Below, piece by piece: positions 1 to 10,934 of a stretch of 64,000 bases of DNA. The stretch's first letter is position 1; the number at the start of each line of letters is the position of its first letter. This DNA is from Sialis fuliginosa (taxonomy: Eukaryota > Arthropoda > Insecta > Megaloptera > Sialidae). Under the pieces are notes generated by a model, which saw nothing but the letters and a program-made list of their open reading frames with translations, ran no database searches and was not told where the DNA came from. The position numbers and the translations under genes were made by a program. The stretch is taken from positions 20,968,267 to 21,032,266 of the forward strand of contig OY540809.1 in the NCBI GenBank assembly GCA_961205875.1, in the 5' to 3' direction.

Positions 1-440
1 TCTGCAGTACTTTCTTTTTTTCGATTTTTTTCGAAAACGGTTGATCTTATGATAAATAAACAATACTTATTTTTGTGTATTTTGTATCATATAATCTTCT
101 ACAAGAACCCAGCTCAGGAAAAAATTCATGAACAAAAAAATACTTGATAAAAATCGGTGGGTCCACGAGCTCCATACACCCCTGGTCTAAATTATTATTA
201 TTTGATACTGGAAATCGATAACATTAATTAATATCAAAGCCTGTATCAAATTTCATAACTGTAGCATAATGGGTTCTCTAGAAATTAAATAAAAACTAAT
301 TTTAGGTTAAATCTTCGAAGGTCTGTAGCTCCCTCACGAAGAATTTCCGGACACATGTTGATATAAACTTTTTTGCTTAAAATATTTTTCTCAATCCATG
401 GTTCAAGTTTGTTCCACCTGATATGACTCACCCTGTATAT
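1..440. other. Unassigned AT-rich edge ending in an inverted ACAGGGTG-type terminus
   Basis: No coding signal. Bases 428-437 read tcaccctgta, the right-hand form of the tACAGGGTGa terminus that recurs at 19963, 35611, 55893 and elsewhere. The matching left end may lie outside the window. The preceding 130 bp (aatttccgga, ttgttccacct) would then be the end of a partial TA-target element. Confidence 0.3.
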
Positions 441-840
441 AGATTAAGATGAGATTTGGTATACGGACGTAGATTGTTGACCCAAAAACAGAAATAATAA
501 GATTTTTAAAAACAATTTTTTTGGAACCCTCTTCCATAGACTGAAAAGTGAACTGAATTATTTTTTTTACTTAAACCATTGTCTTTAGATAGGCCTCCTA
601 AAATTCAACAAAAAATGTTTTTCAAAACTTTTGATTCGTTATCAGAGTGCCCCCCTCCACCAGATTCTAAACTATCGATGTAAAAAATCTGAAAAAACAC
701 CTTTTTTGTTACTACTTTCACTATAGAATTTTTTTTACTTTATATTGTAGAAATGTAGTTAATTCCGAAAAAGAAGGATAGTGAATGAAGAACACTATCA
801 TGTGCATGTCCAACACGAACTTGGACTTTTATTTTAATGA
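441..840 (+). repeat. Dispersed repeat family A, copy 1
   Basis: It shares ordered blocks with 20680-21290: gatgagatttggtata, ccatagactgaaaagt, tctttagataggcctcctaaaat, a gtgcccccctcc block and ccaacacgaacttgg near the end. This copy has one ccatagac...gcccccctcc unit, where the second copy has two. No ORF and no clear terminal repeats are visible, so the superfamily is unknown. Confidence 0.6.
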
Positions 841-1139
841 CATAATTGTTACTAATGGAAATACTTGAGGTCAGCTGCATAAAAATATAGTGAACATATT
901 TTTTTACGATGAAATCATAAATAGGAATTATTTAAATTATTGATTAATTTAAAAATATTTCAAAAAGAGGGTATGTGTACTTATACATATAATCACGTTA
1001 GGAGTTATATTTCTTTGGCGTAATAACATTTAGCGCAAATGTAAAACTATAAACATGTTTTAGTAGTTTGGAAATCGGTTATGTTGCGTTTATAATACCT
1101 CCATATTATTGATTGTATTCTATACATTTTCAAACAAGA

Positions 1140-1768
1140 AATGGATGTGACTATGTCGAGATGCACAGTCGAAGGATTGGCGTGAATACGTGGCAATGGG
1201 ATTAAATAAAACTTATATAGACTCATGGATTAATACGTCTTTTTTTATACAAAAACGTTTGAATATTTCTAAAATGGACATAAAATGTTGCCGTAAACTT
1301 AGTCTAATTACAGAAAATAAGTATTTCCACGTACGAAATATCCTTTTATTTTTTTTTATTTAAAAAACTAATCAAAAAATTAAAAACGTTACTGCGTAGG
1401 TAATATATTTTTATTTGCTGTTATTTTTGTGTCAATTCAATTAATTAATATGTACTAGTGCAATTGTGGACATACAAAATTTAATGTTTTTTTTAAAAAC
1501 TTATATGTATAGTATTGTATAGGTAATATGAAGTTTTTCACTCATTAAAACTATTTAAATGTTTTGATTTGTATTTGCACCTAGTAGATCTAATTGAAAT
1601 CTATAATTTGCGTCCAAATTCTGCGTGAGCCTCTCTGAGTGTCGAGATATACTGATTATAAATTTACGCTACCACGCAAATTGATATCTGCGCGTTACAT
1701 CAAGTTTCTGAAATAAAAATCTGGCCTGAAACACTAGACGTAATTTACGTCAAAATAAGAAAATAGGT
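1140..1768 (-). repeat. Dispersed repeat family E, copy 1 (internally deleted)
   Basis: Read on the minus strand it begins with tgacgtaaattacgtctag, passes cactcagag, caaaacatttaa and ttttaatgagtg, and ends with attaaataaaact and a gactatgtcgagatgcacagt block. The same landmarks bound the longer copy at 7848-9205. The middle (the paired tRNA-like arms of that copy) is absent. A third partial copy is at 41560-42000. Confidence 0.7.
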
Positions 1769-2011
1769 TAGGTAAGAAAACGATCTCATATGCGTTTTAG
1801 AAAAGGTAGGGATTGTGTAAAATAATTCAATAACATGTAGATTTCAACTGTTTGTGGAGTTGTGAGGCAAAATAAATTGTGTATTTATATTTTAGTAGTA
1901 GAAAAATATTTATGACGTGGTATACAATTTAAATGTAATGTATTCGTAAACAGTTATATTCATTTTGAAAAGGTTGTACAAAATTGATTTATATTTTGCT
2001 TCTTCGCCATA

Positions 2012-2490
2012 TCGAAGATACGAGAAGCTTTGTGATCGTTTTAAAATGAGAAAAAAAATGTTATCATATTTCAAAATTTTAACTTGATCTTTCCATTTCA
2101 ATTTAAGAAAACACTTTTCGTTCTGTGTTTGTCTGTGTGTCTGTCCCCTCGATCCTTGTCACACGCATAACTCATGAATCATTGAACCGATATTAATGAA
2201 ACATGCTTGGTTGGTTGAGTCTACTTTGACGACGATCCCATTACAAAAATTATTAAAACCGTGTCTGACACCCTAAATTATTTGTTTTTTGAATATATCT
2301 CAAGAAAGACACATGTTACGTAAAAATATTATAAAATCTAATTTGTGGAGCATTCAATTACCTATAATATAGGCCACCACAATGTTTGTTGTAAAATATT
2401 CCCTTACAAAAAATTATCTCAATTTGCTATAAAAAATCATTTTTTAAAGTGCTATTTACTTTGTCATATTAAATGTCATTTTGACGTTTC
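2012..2490 (+). repeat. Dispersed repeat family L, copy 1
   Basis: About 480 bp that recur at 60283-60755 (same strand) and 37620-38130 (opposite strand). Shared landmarks in order are acgagaagctttgtgatc, a gtctgtgtgtctgt tract, ataactcatgaa, ccgatattaatgaaac, gcattcaatt, cctataatata, and ttatctcaatttgct. The motif order tctgt tract, then 'actcatgaaccactgaaccgat', is common in insect repeats. I see no coding capacity. Confidence 0.75.
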
Positions 2491-2699
2491 CATAATAGAA
2501 AAATATATTAATAAAATAATCAGATACCTATGTATACCTATACTACGTCTTAAAAAAATTTTGGAACTAATATTTTTTAATACTCATTTTAATACTAAAA
2601 TATATAATTTGCAAAGTTTAAAAAATAGTTTATAATTTCATATATTCTTAACATTTAGCTCTATATTACTAACTAATTTTTTTAAATGAAAGAACATCA

Positions 2700-3060
2700 A
2701 ATATACCTAAATAATAAAATTATCTACAATTTTTAACTTGATAATTTTCTCGTATTCGCACTGTTTAAAAAATAATTCGAAAAATTTACTAAATATCTGT
2801 TTCTGGTTGAAAGATCGTTTTCAAAAATAGGAGGGTTTTTCCAGATGAAAATGAATCTTAAATATAAAGATTCACTCTTCTACGATTTGTCATATTTAAG
2901 TTACAGTACCTATAGACAGACCCACATACATATGTACATCATGACGAATATAATCAGAATGGATTCAAAGAAGGTCAAAATGGATAATTCCATCAAAATC
3001 CGGAATTCGAAATCGGCTTTACAATACTTACTTATACTATATGTATATTTCATATACATG
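2700..3060 (+). repeat. Dispersed repeat family H, copy 1
   Basis: Shares ctacaatttttaactt, ataattcgaaaaatt, ctggttgaaagat, tcaaaatccg and acttatac with 36640-36965, and in rearranged form with 10935-11270, 11860-12470 and 57495-57760. A 92-codon ORF crosses this copy and runs into family J, so it is an accidental reading frame across two repeats. Confidence 0.65.
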
Positions 3061-3070
3061 GATCAGGTAC

Positions 3071-3580
3071 TGGCACCAGTCTTGAACGCTTTAAGAGGAA
3101 AGTGTATTGTTTTTTGGGATTGATGGGCTACATTTTGTAATTCTCTTGAACTCATGTTTCTAATAAAACAGCTATCTCTTTTTTAAATCAATTTAATTTT
3201 ATATACCTATGTTTTTTCTCCAGTAACGTAAATCCGGTAATGAACAAAATGATTAAATAAAGAGTCGTAAAATTTAAAACAATGTAAAGCATTTACATAA
3301 CCTCGATAATTATTTGTCCACTGTTTTTAAACAAAATGGTCAATTATCAAAATCACGCTGTAAAACAGTTTACGGTCATTACTAGATATTAAACTATATA
3401 CATTTAACTGTATTATTAAATGTACTGAATTATAAATATTTGTTGACATTTGATTACTGCTATTACTAGATATGAATTTATGGATATACATTTATCAAAT
3501 ATAAACAAATATTTTTAATTCAATATATTTAATTTAAAAATATTCAACACTGAGGTATTGTTCAAGACTAATGCCACCAG
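3071..3580. mobile_element. Family J nonautonomous TIR element, copy 1 (about 510 bp)
   Basis: The left end reads ggcaccagtcttgaac and the right end is its imperfect inverse, gttcaagactaatgccaccag. Internal blocks (ttttttgggattgatgggct, ctaataaaac, taaatcaatttaatt, cgtaaaatttaaaacaatg) recur in copies at 48626-49951 and 59293-59672. An outer catataaggtac is shared by several ends, so the true TIR may be longer. No convincing target duplication was found. Confidence 0.6.
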
Positions 3581-3641
3581 TATCTTATATGAAACTTAAA
3601 ATTGATTATGCAGAAATTTGGCCTTACCTATGTTACTAATG

Positions 3642-3963
3642 CCAGTATTATAAAGAATTTACACGCAAATTAGCTTCCAGCTTACACTATCTACCAGGTA
3701 TTAAATATAAATGACAACAGACTCACAGATGTAGCGAATGAAATCGTATATATCATAACCTTGACGCATGCGCAATAAGTACAATCAGCGATTTAAAATA
3801 AGTGCTGCCAACTGTATCTCATAAAATGCATACCATTTATATTTTTATACATTTATCACCACTGCTTTTAAATATTGAGCAATTTCATAACAATTTGACA
3901 GCTAGCAGCGTTAGTTAGAAGCTTATTTGCATTTGAACTCAAGCAAATTCTTTATAATACCGG
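3642..3963. mobile_element. Family D MITE, copy 1 (322 bp)
   Basis: Terminal inverted repeats ccagtattataaagaattt and aaattctttataataccgg. The inside carries ggtattaaatataaatgaca, actcacag, ctcataaaat.cata, tttatcaccactgct and aatttgacag, all shared in order with copies at 15922 and 30890. The copy at 50002 shares only the ends. No clean target duplication is visible. Confidence 0.75.
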
Positions 3964-4569
3964 TCATAATTGTGTTCAAGTTTATCTTGCTGGTTTCTTA
4001 AGTAGATATAATCATTTTGGTTTCTGAATATCTCTCAAATCTACCTTCTAACTAATAGATAACATTATTATCATTAATTAAATATCACCCATTTCATCTT
4101 GCACTGATTTCAAACTATTAATACCATAACAATTGCTATAGCTCTAGGGTACGATAATAGTAAGTCATATACAATGTTATATTCAGTATAACCAACTATT
4201 GTTTTGTCGATTAATTCACCAATGAGGCCTGCGGCTTACAAAACATGTGTACATATATTTGCACAGACCTACATCAAACGTTACCATCGATATAGTTGAA
4301 TTATTCATATGTATATGACAATTCATTGTCAAGTTTTTGAACTACTATTGATTTTTAGATAGCAATACTATTCAAAATTAATGTGCATGTGTTTCTCTAA
4401 TACTACCATTAGTGTATAATCCCGATGGGACTAATTGATTTTTTTGTGGCACTTTACAATAATTAGAAAATTTGACATTAAAGCTATGATGGTTTGATAT
4501 TATTTTCAAGGCTTTTAAAAATAAATGGGTGCCCATTTTTCTCGATTAATTTTAATAAAATATAAAATA
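3964..4569. other. AT-rich, nothing recognised
   Basis: Only short low-complexity runs and no coding bias. I see no terminal repeats and no match to the dispersed families found elsewhere in the window. Confidence 0.5.
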
Positions 4570-5096
4570 ACTAGCGGATTGCCCGCGGCTTTGCTCGTCT
4601 ATATTTTTTATGTTGGCAATACATATAATTTTTTAACCAACAAGACATTTTTAAAATTTTTTAAATTATATATACAAAATCGTAAATATCTCGGCTCCTA
4701 TGCGAGAAAGGGGGTTGTTTCTTCCCCTATATTTCACTCCTCTAATGTATTTTTCAACCATCCATACGTGACAGGGGATGAAATATTTTTTGTATCCATT
4801 ACCTATACAAAATCGTAAATATCTCGAATCTTAGTTAAAAATTACAAAAACCTACTACTCGGCCGGCATTCGCACATTCTCGGTTCGGTCGTTGTGTTTT
4901 TTGTTTTCAATAATTAACTTTTAAATTTAAACAGAACAAAAATTATTTGTATGTTCGTTTTTGTTTGGGAATTTAGGTGTTGATAAGTTATTATTACAAT
5001 AATAACTAATCGTGTTTGTACTTAATTCAACTATATTCAAAAATCCTAAACAACAATTCCGTAGTCCACGCGAGCGTAGCCGCGGGTACAGCTAGT
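4570..5096 (+). mobile_element. Family B element, copy 1, carrying a family K block
   Basis: The left end actagcggattgcccgcgg and right end ccgcgggtacagctagt are inverted versions of each other. The last 120 bp (aggtgttgat, a palindromic gttattatta..ataataac, aatcctaaacaa, tccgtagtccacgcgagcg) recur at 32562-32681 and 26100-26161. Bases 4665-4830 contain two family K units (tcgtaaatatctcg). The 3' CTAG|T end is compatible with a Helitron, while the inverted ends suggest a TIR element. Superfamily is left open. Confidence 0.65.
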
Positions 5097-6310
5097 ATGG
5101 GTATATAAGAAAGTTAAAATAAAATAAATATTAATAATGAACTAATTGTAGGTATATTTATGAAAAGTACATACCTACTTTATATACATAATAAATAATA
5201 AATCGTCTTAATTCACTACCATTACAGTGTTTAATAACAAAGATACCAGCTTTTACATACAGCTATGCTATGTTTACGATGGCCACATAGCTTATTCATG
5301 AGTTTCAACAGGACGTCCGTCATCTTCAGGACAATGCTTTTATGTAGCTATACACTGGGATAAGATAAATTCTCCCGGAAACTGTCAGATACTTTATATT
5401 TGTGAGCTGTTGGAAGGTTGTTATAATGTTTTCTTTTACGAACGTTTTACACAAAATATTTTGATAATAGGCAAAATCCTAATTTCATATTAACTTCTGC
5501 ATATGTAGATAATATATTTGTAACTTTAGTATAATATACTTTCTAAAACTGAATCATAGTAATTTTAGATATTAATGCACCCAATCTGGGAAAAAATAGA
5601 AGTCTGCTGAATTTTTGTATACACCTTCGTTACAGTGTTATAAATAATGTGTAAAAGTCCCAAACGATATCGTGCCGGCGTTGCAATATTGAAGGTCTAA
5701 CGTGACGAAAAACGGTTATTCGTGAATATCTCGCTTCCTAAGACTCGTAGGTCAATGGGGGTTATTATGTAAATCGTGTATTATTAAATTCTTAAGAAAA
5801 AAGGTTCTTTCCATTTTATTTTTCAAAACAACCGTTCTCGTGGTAGAACTATTTTTAGGCTACAAACATGTTTTTTATTATTTTTTTGCTAGAAAAACTT
5901 CTATTCATACTACCGCAGGATCTCTTGATGTTTGTAAAGTAAACCACTGCTAATCAGTGAATATTTACTGTAATGTTTTCGTTATAGTCTGTCGAACCAA
6001 ATTTTTTAATTTCGAAAAAATAAGTAATTTATGAAATGTTGAAGATTAAAAAATTATTTTCATTAAAAATTTTATTCTTTTATGATCCATAAAATTTTTT
6101 TGAAATGAAATATTAAAAAATAGCTCAACAGACTAAAGAGAATGTATTTTGGAAGATTTTTGAAAAAGTATAAAAAGTATTAAAAACTTTTCGAATTATC
6201 GTGCAGACCGTATAGAAAAAGGTAGTTTTGAGACAACAGTTTAAGGTTTTTAACGGATTTTTGTTTAATTGCAGTGAATTTTGTGTATAAAATTTTTGTG
6301 ATTAACTTAC
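5097..6310. other. Mostly unassigned; weak repeat similarity at 5585-5760
   Basis: Bases 5585-5645 (gggaaaaaatagaagt, then aatttttgtatacacctt) resemble the left part of the element at 31000-31788. Bases 5725-5760 (gaatatctcgcttcct) resemble a family K unit. The rest is AT-rich with long T and A runs, and I see nothing else in it. Confidence 0.35.
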
Positions 6311-6428
6311 GTTCAATCTGCCATTTTGAGGCCACACTGTTTGCCTCATTTTTTTGAGTTTTTGTATTTTTAATGTTTTTTTTGTAATCGAGCTTCTTTC
6401 GTTGCTTGAATCGTCCGAATCTTGACAT
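6311..6428 (-). CDS. Possible first coding exon with consensus splice donor, function unknown
   Basis: On the minus strand an ATG at 6428 opens a lysine/arginine-rich reading frame starting MSRFGRFKQRKKLDYKK. After 39 codons plus one base it meets a perfect donor, GTAAGT, at 6310-6305. The frame continues for 82 codons if unspliced. A short basic N-terminus before a phase-1 donor could belong to a host gene or a transposase. I found no partner exon, and the composition is close to that of the flanks. Confidence 0.25.
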
Positions 6429-7019
6429 GTTTTAATCGGTTGCGCAGCCTAATTTTTTTTTAAATGCTGGAAGTATGTAACTCCTTAAGAAGCACTTGTT
6501 TTTGTTAATAAATCAGACAAAAAATTGTGTGTTTTTGAATCAAAACTATGATGTCATTTTACGATAAATGCCTTTTATTTTGCTGCTGTTTAAATACGAT
6601 AAATCTGTTTCCATTAGAGTAGAAATTCTCAAATCTTTATTTTCATTAGTAACTCGATCTTAGAGCAGTTTCGAAATTCACCATCTGTCGTTCGTATAAA
6701 ACTTCTGCTTAATGTTTTCATTATCAACGATTAAAACTGTAGTACTTCATATTTAAGTATGATTTGATAAACAGTTTAATATAATGATATTTTAAAATTA
6801 ATATTAATATAAAGATTATTATAGATAAACATGTTTTTTTTGTAATTTTGATAGCTTTCAGAATTTTTGTCTACTAGTTTGTTTGTATCAATCGTATTAT
6901 TCACGAGAACAAATTAATATATATCCATTTAAAGATGTAATTACTAATTATATGAAACAAATAATATTTTATTTTTATCGTCAAACGGACATATTAAAGA
7001 GATTATGAAAAATTATAAT
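6429..7019. other. AT-rich, nothing recognised
   Basis: Several T-rich runs, no terminal repeats, and no shared blocks with other parts of the window. Confidence 0.5.
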
Positions 7020-7037
7020 AAAAAAAAAAAAAAAAAA
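7020..7037. repeat. A18 homopolymer
   Basis: Eighteen uninterrupted A residues, 15 bp before a hAT-type MITE. It could be an old poly(A) tail of a retroposed copy, but no retroelement body is recognisable to its left. Confidence 0.8.
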
Positions 7038-7052
7038 CATGATGCAGTATGT

Positions 7053-7354
7053 CATTGTTTACCAATGTTAAAATCCCCGTGTGTACCCCTTTTGAGAGTT
7101 AAATGTTAATAGCGTATCGTCAGGTAGGGAAATAAAAAATAAATCCTTTACATATTGCAGTTTTCCATATAAAAAAATCAAATACACATAACGAAATTAA
7201 AAAGAAAAAGATTTTGAAAATCGCATTTGTACAGAATTTGTTATTCAAAACACAAAATTATTCATCCAAAAATTTTTAAGGAGTACGCCGCGTACCCCTT
7301 GAAACATCTTCACGTACCCCTTGAGGTACGCGTACCATATTTTGGTAAACACTG
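7053..7354. mobile_element. hAT-type MITE (302 bp)
   Basis: The ends cattgtttaccaatg and ttttggtaaacactg are inverted copies, close to the hAT start CAnTGTTTaCCAA. Flanking 8-mers cagtatgt (7045-7052) and caataagt (7355-7362) match at 6 of 8 positions, as expected for a worn 8-bp hAT target duplication. The right subterminal region repeats a gtaccccttga motif. There is no transposase. Confidence 0.65.
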
Positions 7355-8276
7355 CAATAAGTGATATGTGAATTTGAGACAAACTTATTAGGTAACAAAG
7401 TTATATCATTATCTACAAATCACCAAACTTTAGTAGAATTGCCTGTGATTAGGTGAAAGGTGCAAGTGAGGTTAGCAATTGATTTCTATATATTTTAGAT
7501 AGCTATAAGGTATAATCTGGTACATACATTAAATATATATCTGCCACATGAAATTTCTTTAAAACAAGTTATATGATAATTGAGAAATGTTTTAGGTTAT
7601 TGTTTTAAAATCTAATAAAAATTTAGAATTGATGATTTTTAAAATAATTTGTTATTAATGAAAATATAAACAAATAGATTTTATCAATTAGGTGTTGTCT
7701 GTACAAAAATAAAACAATTTTGAATTGATGATTATTGTTGCTTTTTATAAATATCAATCAATTTTTTAATTCGTTTCCATCGAAATATCAAAAACTAGAA
7801 AGAATTAAACAAATTATATATAAACTTTGAAATAAATGCTGAATGATTTTGACGTGAATAACGTCTAATGTTTTACGCGAGATACTGGGTGGGAATTTCT
7901 GAGATCAGTTTGCGCGCTAGCGTAAATTTACAATCATTATGTATTGACACTCAGAGCAGTTACCACGATTTTTTGGTCTCAAATTATAGATTTACAAATG
8001 AAAACATTTAACCAGTTTTAATGAGTGCAAAACTTCATAATATAAAATAAATAAATTTCGCATTTCCACGATTTTCTTCTAAATATTAATTAATTGAATT
8101 GAAACAAAAATAACAGTTTATAATAATAACATTCTCTACTCGGTAAACTTTTAAATTTTTTGATTAAAGTTTTTTAAATTGAATAAAAAAATAAAAAGTT
8201 TTCGTTTTAATGAATTATTTGTTTTTATGTTCGTACGAAATAACTATATTATACAATACTATGTAGTTATATTATT

Positions 8277-8516
8277 AAGACTAACGAGGAGAACGTAAGA
8301 AGTGCCACGCTCCGATTTACCTGAAACTTCATTCGGTGGAAGAGGGGTCAAAATTAGCGAACACGTGTCTCGGCTTATCCGTCGAAACTCAACCGTTTCC
8401 GAGAAAATGAAGGTCAAAGTTGTCGACGTACCTTACGTGCCTTTTAGCGCGTATCAAGTTCAACCGAAGCGGCGGCGCAGCGGCTAGCGTCTCGGCTTTA
8501 CACTTTTGCGTCCCGA
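8277..8516 (+). repeat. Left arm of inverted pair with tRNA-like head
   Basis: Nearly identical to the reverse complement of 8837-9062, from acgtaagaagtgccac through gaagaggggtcaaaattagc to cttttgcgtccc. The only visible length change is about 16 bp present here after tttccgag. Both arms translate to a similar DLPETSFGGRGVKISE peptide in one frame, but neither frame is long, and the likeness follows from the DNA repeat. Confidence 0.85.
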
Positions 8517-8523
8517 GTTGAAT
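8471..8523 (+). promoter_or_regulatory. Degenerate tRNA-like A/B boxes (pol III, SINE head), copy 1
   Basis: ggcggcgcagcggctagc (8471-8488) fits an A-box. About 25-30 bp downstream, tcccgagttgaat occupies the B-box position but has lost the GGTTCnA core. This is the arrangement of the head of a tRNA-derived SINE. It is probably dead in this copy. Confidence 0.4.
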
Positions 8524-8830
8524 AGAAGACCCTCCTTGCAGGTTGAAGGTATATATAAACGTGTATACTTGCTAGCCGACCGAACCCCAATTCTCGGGAA
8601 AAAGTACGCAAACCACCAATATCATTAACAAGACACGCTACAGGAATTTCATCGGGAACAATTTTAAAGATTTTCTCATTCATTAAAATTTTTTTTTCAT
8701 TTTATTCATTTATCAGACACAAAATTCATCGATGAATAAAGACAGCGTTTTTTCAACATACATTGACAAGAAACACTCGTGAAATAATCTTCTATGGATA
8801 TGGGTAGACGAAAAAAATATATATATCGAG

Positions 8831-8884
8831 TTTTGAACCCGGGACGCAAAAGTGTGAAGTCGAGAAGCTAGCCGCTGCGCCGCC
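8831..8884 (-). promoter_or_regulatory. tRNA-like A/B boxes (pol III, SINE head), copy 2
   Basis: Minus-strand reading gives ggcggcgcagcggctagc (A-box, 8884-8867) and cccgggttcaaaa (B-box, 8843-8831) with roughly 25 bp between. Both boxes are closer to consensus than in copy 1. The head points toward the head at 8471, so any transcripts would converge. Confidence 0.5.
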
Positions 8885-9062
8885 ACTTCGGTTGAACTCG
8901 ATGCGCGCTAAAAGGCACGTAAGGTACGTCGACAACTCGGAAATGGTTGAGTTTCGACGGATAAGCCGAGACACATTTTCGCTAATTTTGACCCCTCTTC
9001 CACCGAACGAAGTTTCAGGTAAATCGGGGTGTGGCACTTCTTACGTTTTCCTCGTAAGTTAA
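8837..9062 (-). repeat. Right arm of inverted pair with tRNA-like head
   Basis: Reverse-complement partner of 8277-8516, separated from it by about 320 bp of unrelated sequence. Together the arms could form a long hairpin RNA or cruciform inside family E. Confidence 0.85.
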
Positions 9063-9214
9063 CGGCAAAATTTGTGTCAATTTTACAAATATTCAAACAA
9101 AAAATTAAAGATGTATCAATCCATTAATCTGAGTTTTATTTAACCCCACTTTCACGTATTTACGTCAATCCCTCGACTGTGTATCCCGACACAGTCACCC
9201 CATTTTTTTTAGCA

Positions 9215-9470
9215 TTAGGTAAGGGAACGTCCCCCATATAACGCCATGTAATCAATACCCTTCGACCTCACACTATTAAAAATTCTAGTCTTATCCTTCA
9301 AGATTTCTAAGCTTTCTGCTGCGTCCAATTGATTGTTATTACTGAATGTTTTAATTAGTTTTAAATTACTTATAATTGCTGTGTGATTTAATGTAGTCAT
9401 ATGATGAGCTACTGGATTTTTCCAGTAGATTATAATAAATTTTATAATATTTATTAGTTAGTTAATCGTC
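9215..9470 (-). pseudogene. Possible C-terminal relic of a retroelement ORF
   Basis: The minus-strand frame contains HHMTTLNHTAIISNLKLIK, NNQLDAAESLEILKDK and FNSVRS. The order 'H..x..H, then N.L.A.E.LEI.K.K, then N' resembles the end of some insect LINE or Penelope-like polyproteins as I recall them. It is open for 61 codons from an internal ATG, and upstream it runs into stops. The assignment is by pattern only. Confidence 0.3.
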
Positions 9471-10488
9471 CAACAATATTTTGATTTTATTTGTATGAAT
9501 TTGAATTTGACTACACCATCCTCCATGTAAAAATATAGCTGTACCTCATTCCCCTTTAAAAACGTTACGAGGTTTATGGACTATCCCCAAGAAATGTAAT
9601 AAAAAAAAATAAGCGACGAAATTGGATTGGATGCCTCATATATTCAAATTAATTTGTGGTAATTTGATGAAAATTTTTAATTACTATTATTAAATTAGAG
9701 TAATAAGTTCGTAAACTGTAAACCTGTGAATTTTTTCGAATGATTTATGAGCGCAAGAACATTTCCTCTGAGACTTTTTATCTAATCAATTTGAAACAAA
9801 ACGACGTACTTTTACACGCCTCAATAGCTTCATCTTACTTCATATATCTTTGATAGACTTGTGGAAGTTTCCAAGCTCATTGTAAAAAATTGATTAAACT
9901 GATAACATCTTAATTGAATGCACGAAGACGAATGTACAGGGAATATATAAATTTGGAACTGGGGGCTCTCATAAACTTTTAATTAAGATATTAGACATTC
10001 GACGAGCTCATTTTGAAAAAAAAGTATTATTTTTAATCCGTGTATTTAATGACTCACATTTTAAAAGATTTTAATAAATCATATCTTAAAAATTTATATT
10101 TTAGGAAAATTTATTTGAAATATAAGTGAATCGTTTTTGATTTTTACGCAAATAATGTTTTTCTCCGTACATTAAAAAAATGGGTTTATGTACTTATGTA
10201 TATATACACGCTTTAGAAGTTATACTTTATTGAAAAACATCTATGAAAAATTAACCTCAAATATTTTAAAACACTTATCAAAATTGATCACACAGTTTTT
10301 TATTTAATTTATTTTAAATATATTTTATGAATAGAATATTTCTTTAAAATCTTCGTTTGGGAAAAAAATATTTGAAATAAGGAAATATTTATTTCGCCAT
10401 AATTAAATACCTGTTTTTATTATATATTTTCCAAACTAATATTTATAATAATAATGAAACATATTAATCACTTCAAAAAACATTAAGA
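9471..10488. other. AT-rich, nothing recognised
   Basis: About 1 kb without coding bias, terminal repeats or shared family blocks. Confidence 0.5.
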
Positions 10489-10495
10489 TAAACAT

Positions 10496-10814
10496 CTCGG
10501 GAAAAAATTTTATATCTAAAGTGATCAAATCAGATCTTGATAGATCTGCATTTTGAGACAAATTCATATTTTTTCACTGGTTTTTGATCTTTGAAGACCT
10601 GCAAAGATCTACAACGATCTACAAAGATCTCTGTAGATCTGAAGATGAATTTTCAACGCATCAATCTCTATCACGATCTACAATGATCTTCAGAGATCTT
10701 TGTAGATCGTTGTAGATCTTTGCAGGTCTCCACAGAATAAAAACCAGTGAAAAAATATGATTTTGTCTCAAAATCTGATTTAATCACTTTAGATCTAAAA
10801 AATTTTCACGGGAT
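10496..10814. mobile_element. 319-bp MITE with ~140-bp TIRs and 7-bp target duplication
   Basis: Left end ctcgggaaaaaattttatat and right end aattttcacgggat are inverted copies. Each continues through aaagtgat.aaatcaga, ttttttcactggttttt, gacctgcaaagatctacaac and gatctacaaagatct. Flanks carry a perfect TAAACAT repeat at 10489-10495 and 10815-10821. The GATCT motif recurs about every 11-12 bp inside each arm. The ends resemble the cccgggaaaaaat termini of the 6.5-kb element at 44682-51171. Confidence 0.85.
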
Positions 10815-10934
10815 TAAACATAAATATGATATTTAACAAAATTCATAACATGAATAACAATTCGTCTAAATGTAACATACACGCTACCAAAAATATAAAG
10901 CACATCGAGCGAATCTGATAGAGATACGGTAATG

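Larger units (their letters stand above)
7848..9205 (+). mobile_element. Family E element, longest copy (about 1.36 kb)
   Basis: It begins with ttgacgtgaataacgtct and gatactgggtggg, continues through blocks shared with 1140-1768 and 41560-42000, and ends in ggttaaataaaact and the inverse of a gactgtgtcgggatacacagt block. The interior holds a ~230-bp inverted pair with tRNA-like promoter boxes. Short ORFs inside are reading frames of the inverted arms and do not look like genes. Confidence 0.7.

Noticed and set aside
2845..3123. 92-codon ORF on the plus strand
   Set aside because: It crosses from family H into family J; other copies of both families do not keep the frame.
8831..8884. Functional tRNA gene
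   Set aside because: Only the A/B box layout is present; no acceptor stem or full cloverleaf could be paired.
8302..9037. Two ORFs sharing a DLPETSFGGRGVKISE-like peptide
   Set aside because: They are the same frame in the two arms of an inverted DNA repeat. Similarity follows from the repeat; both are short and end without a domain.
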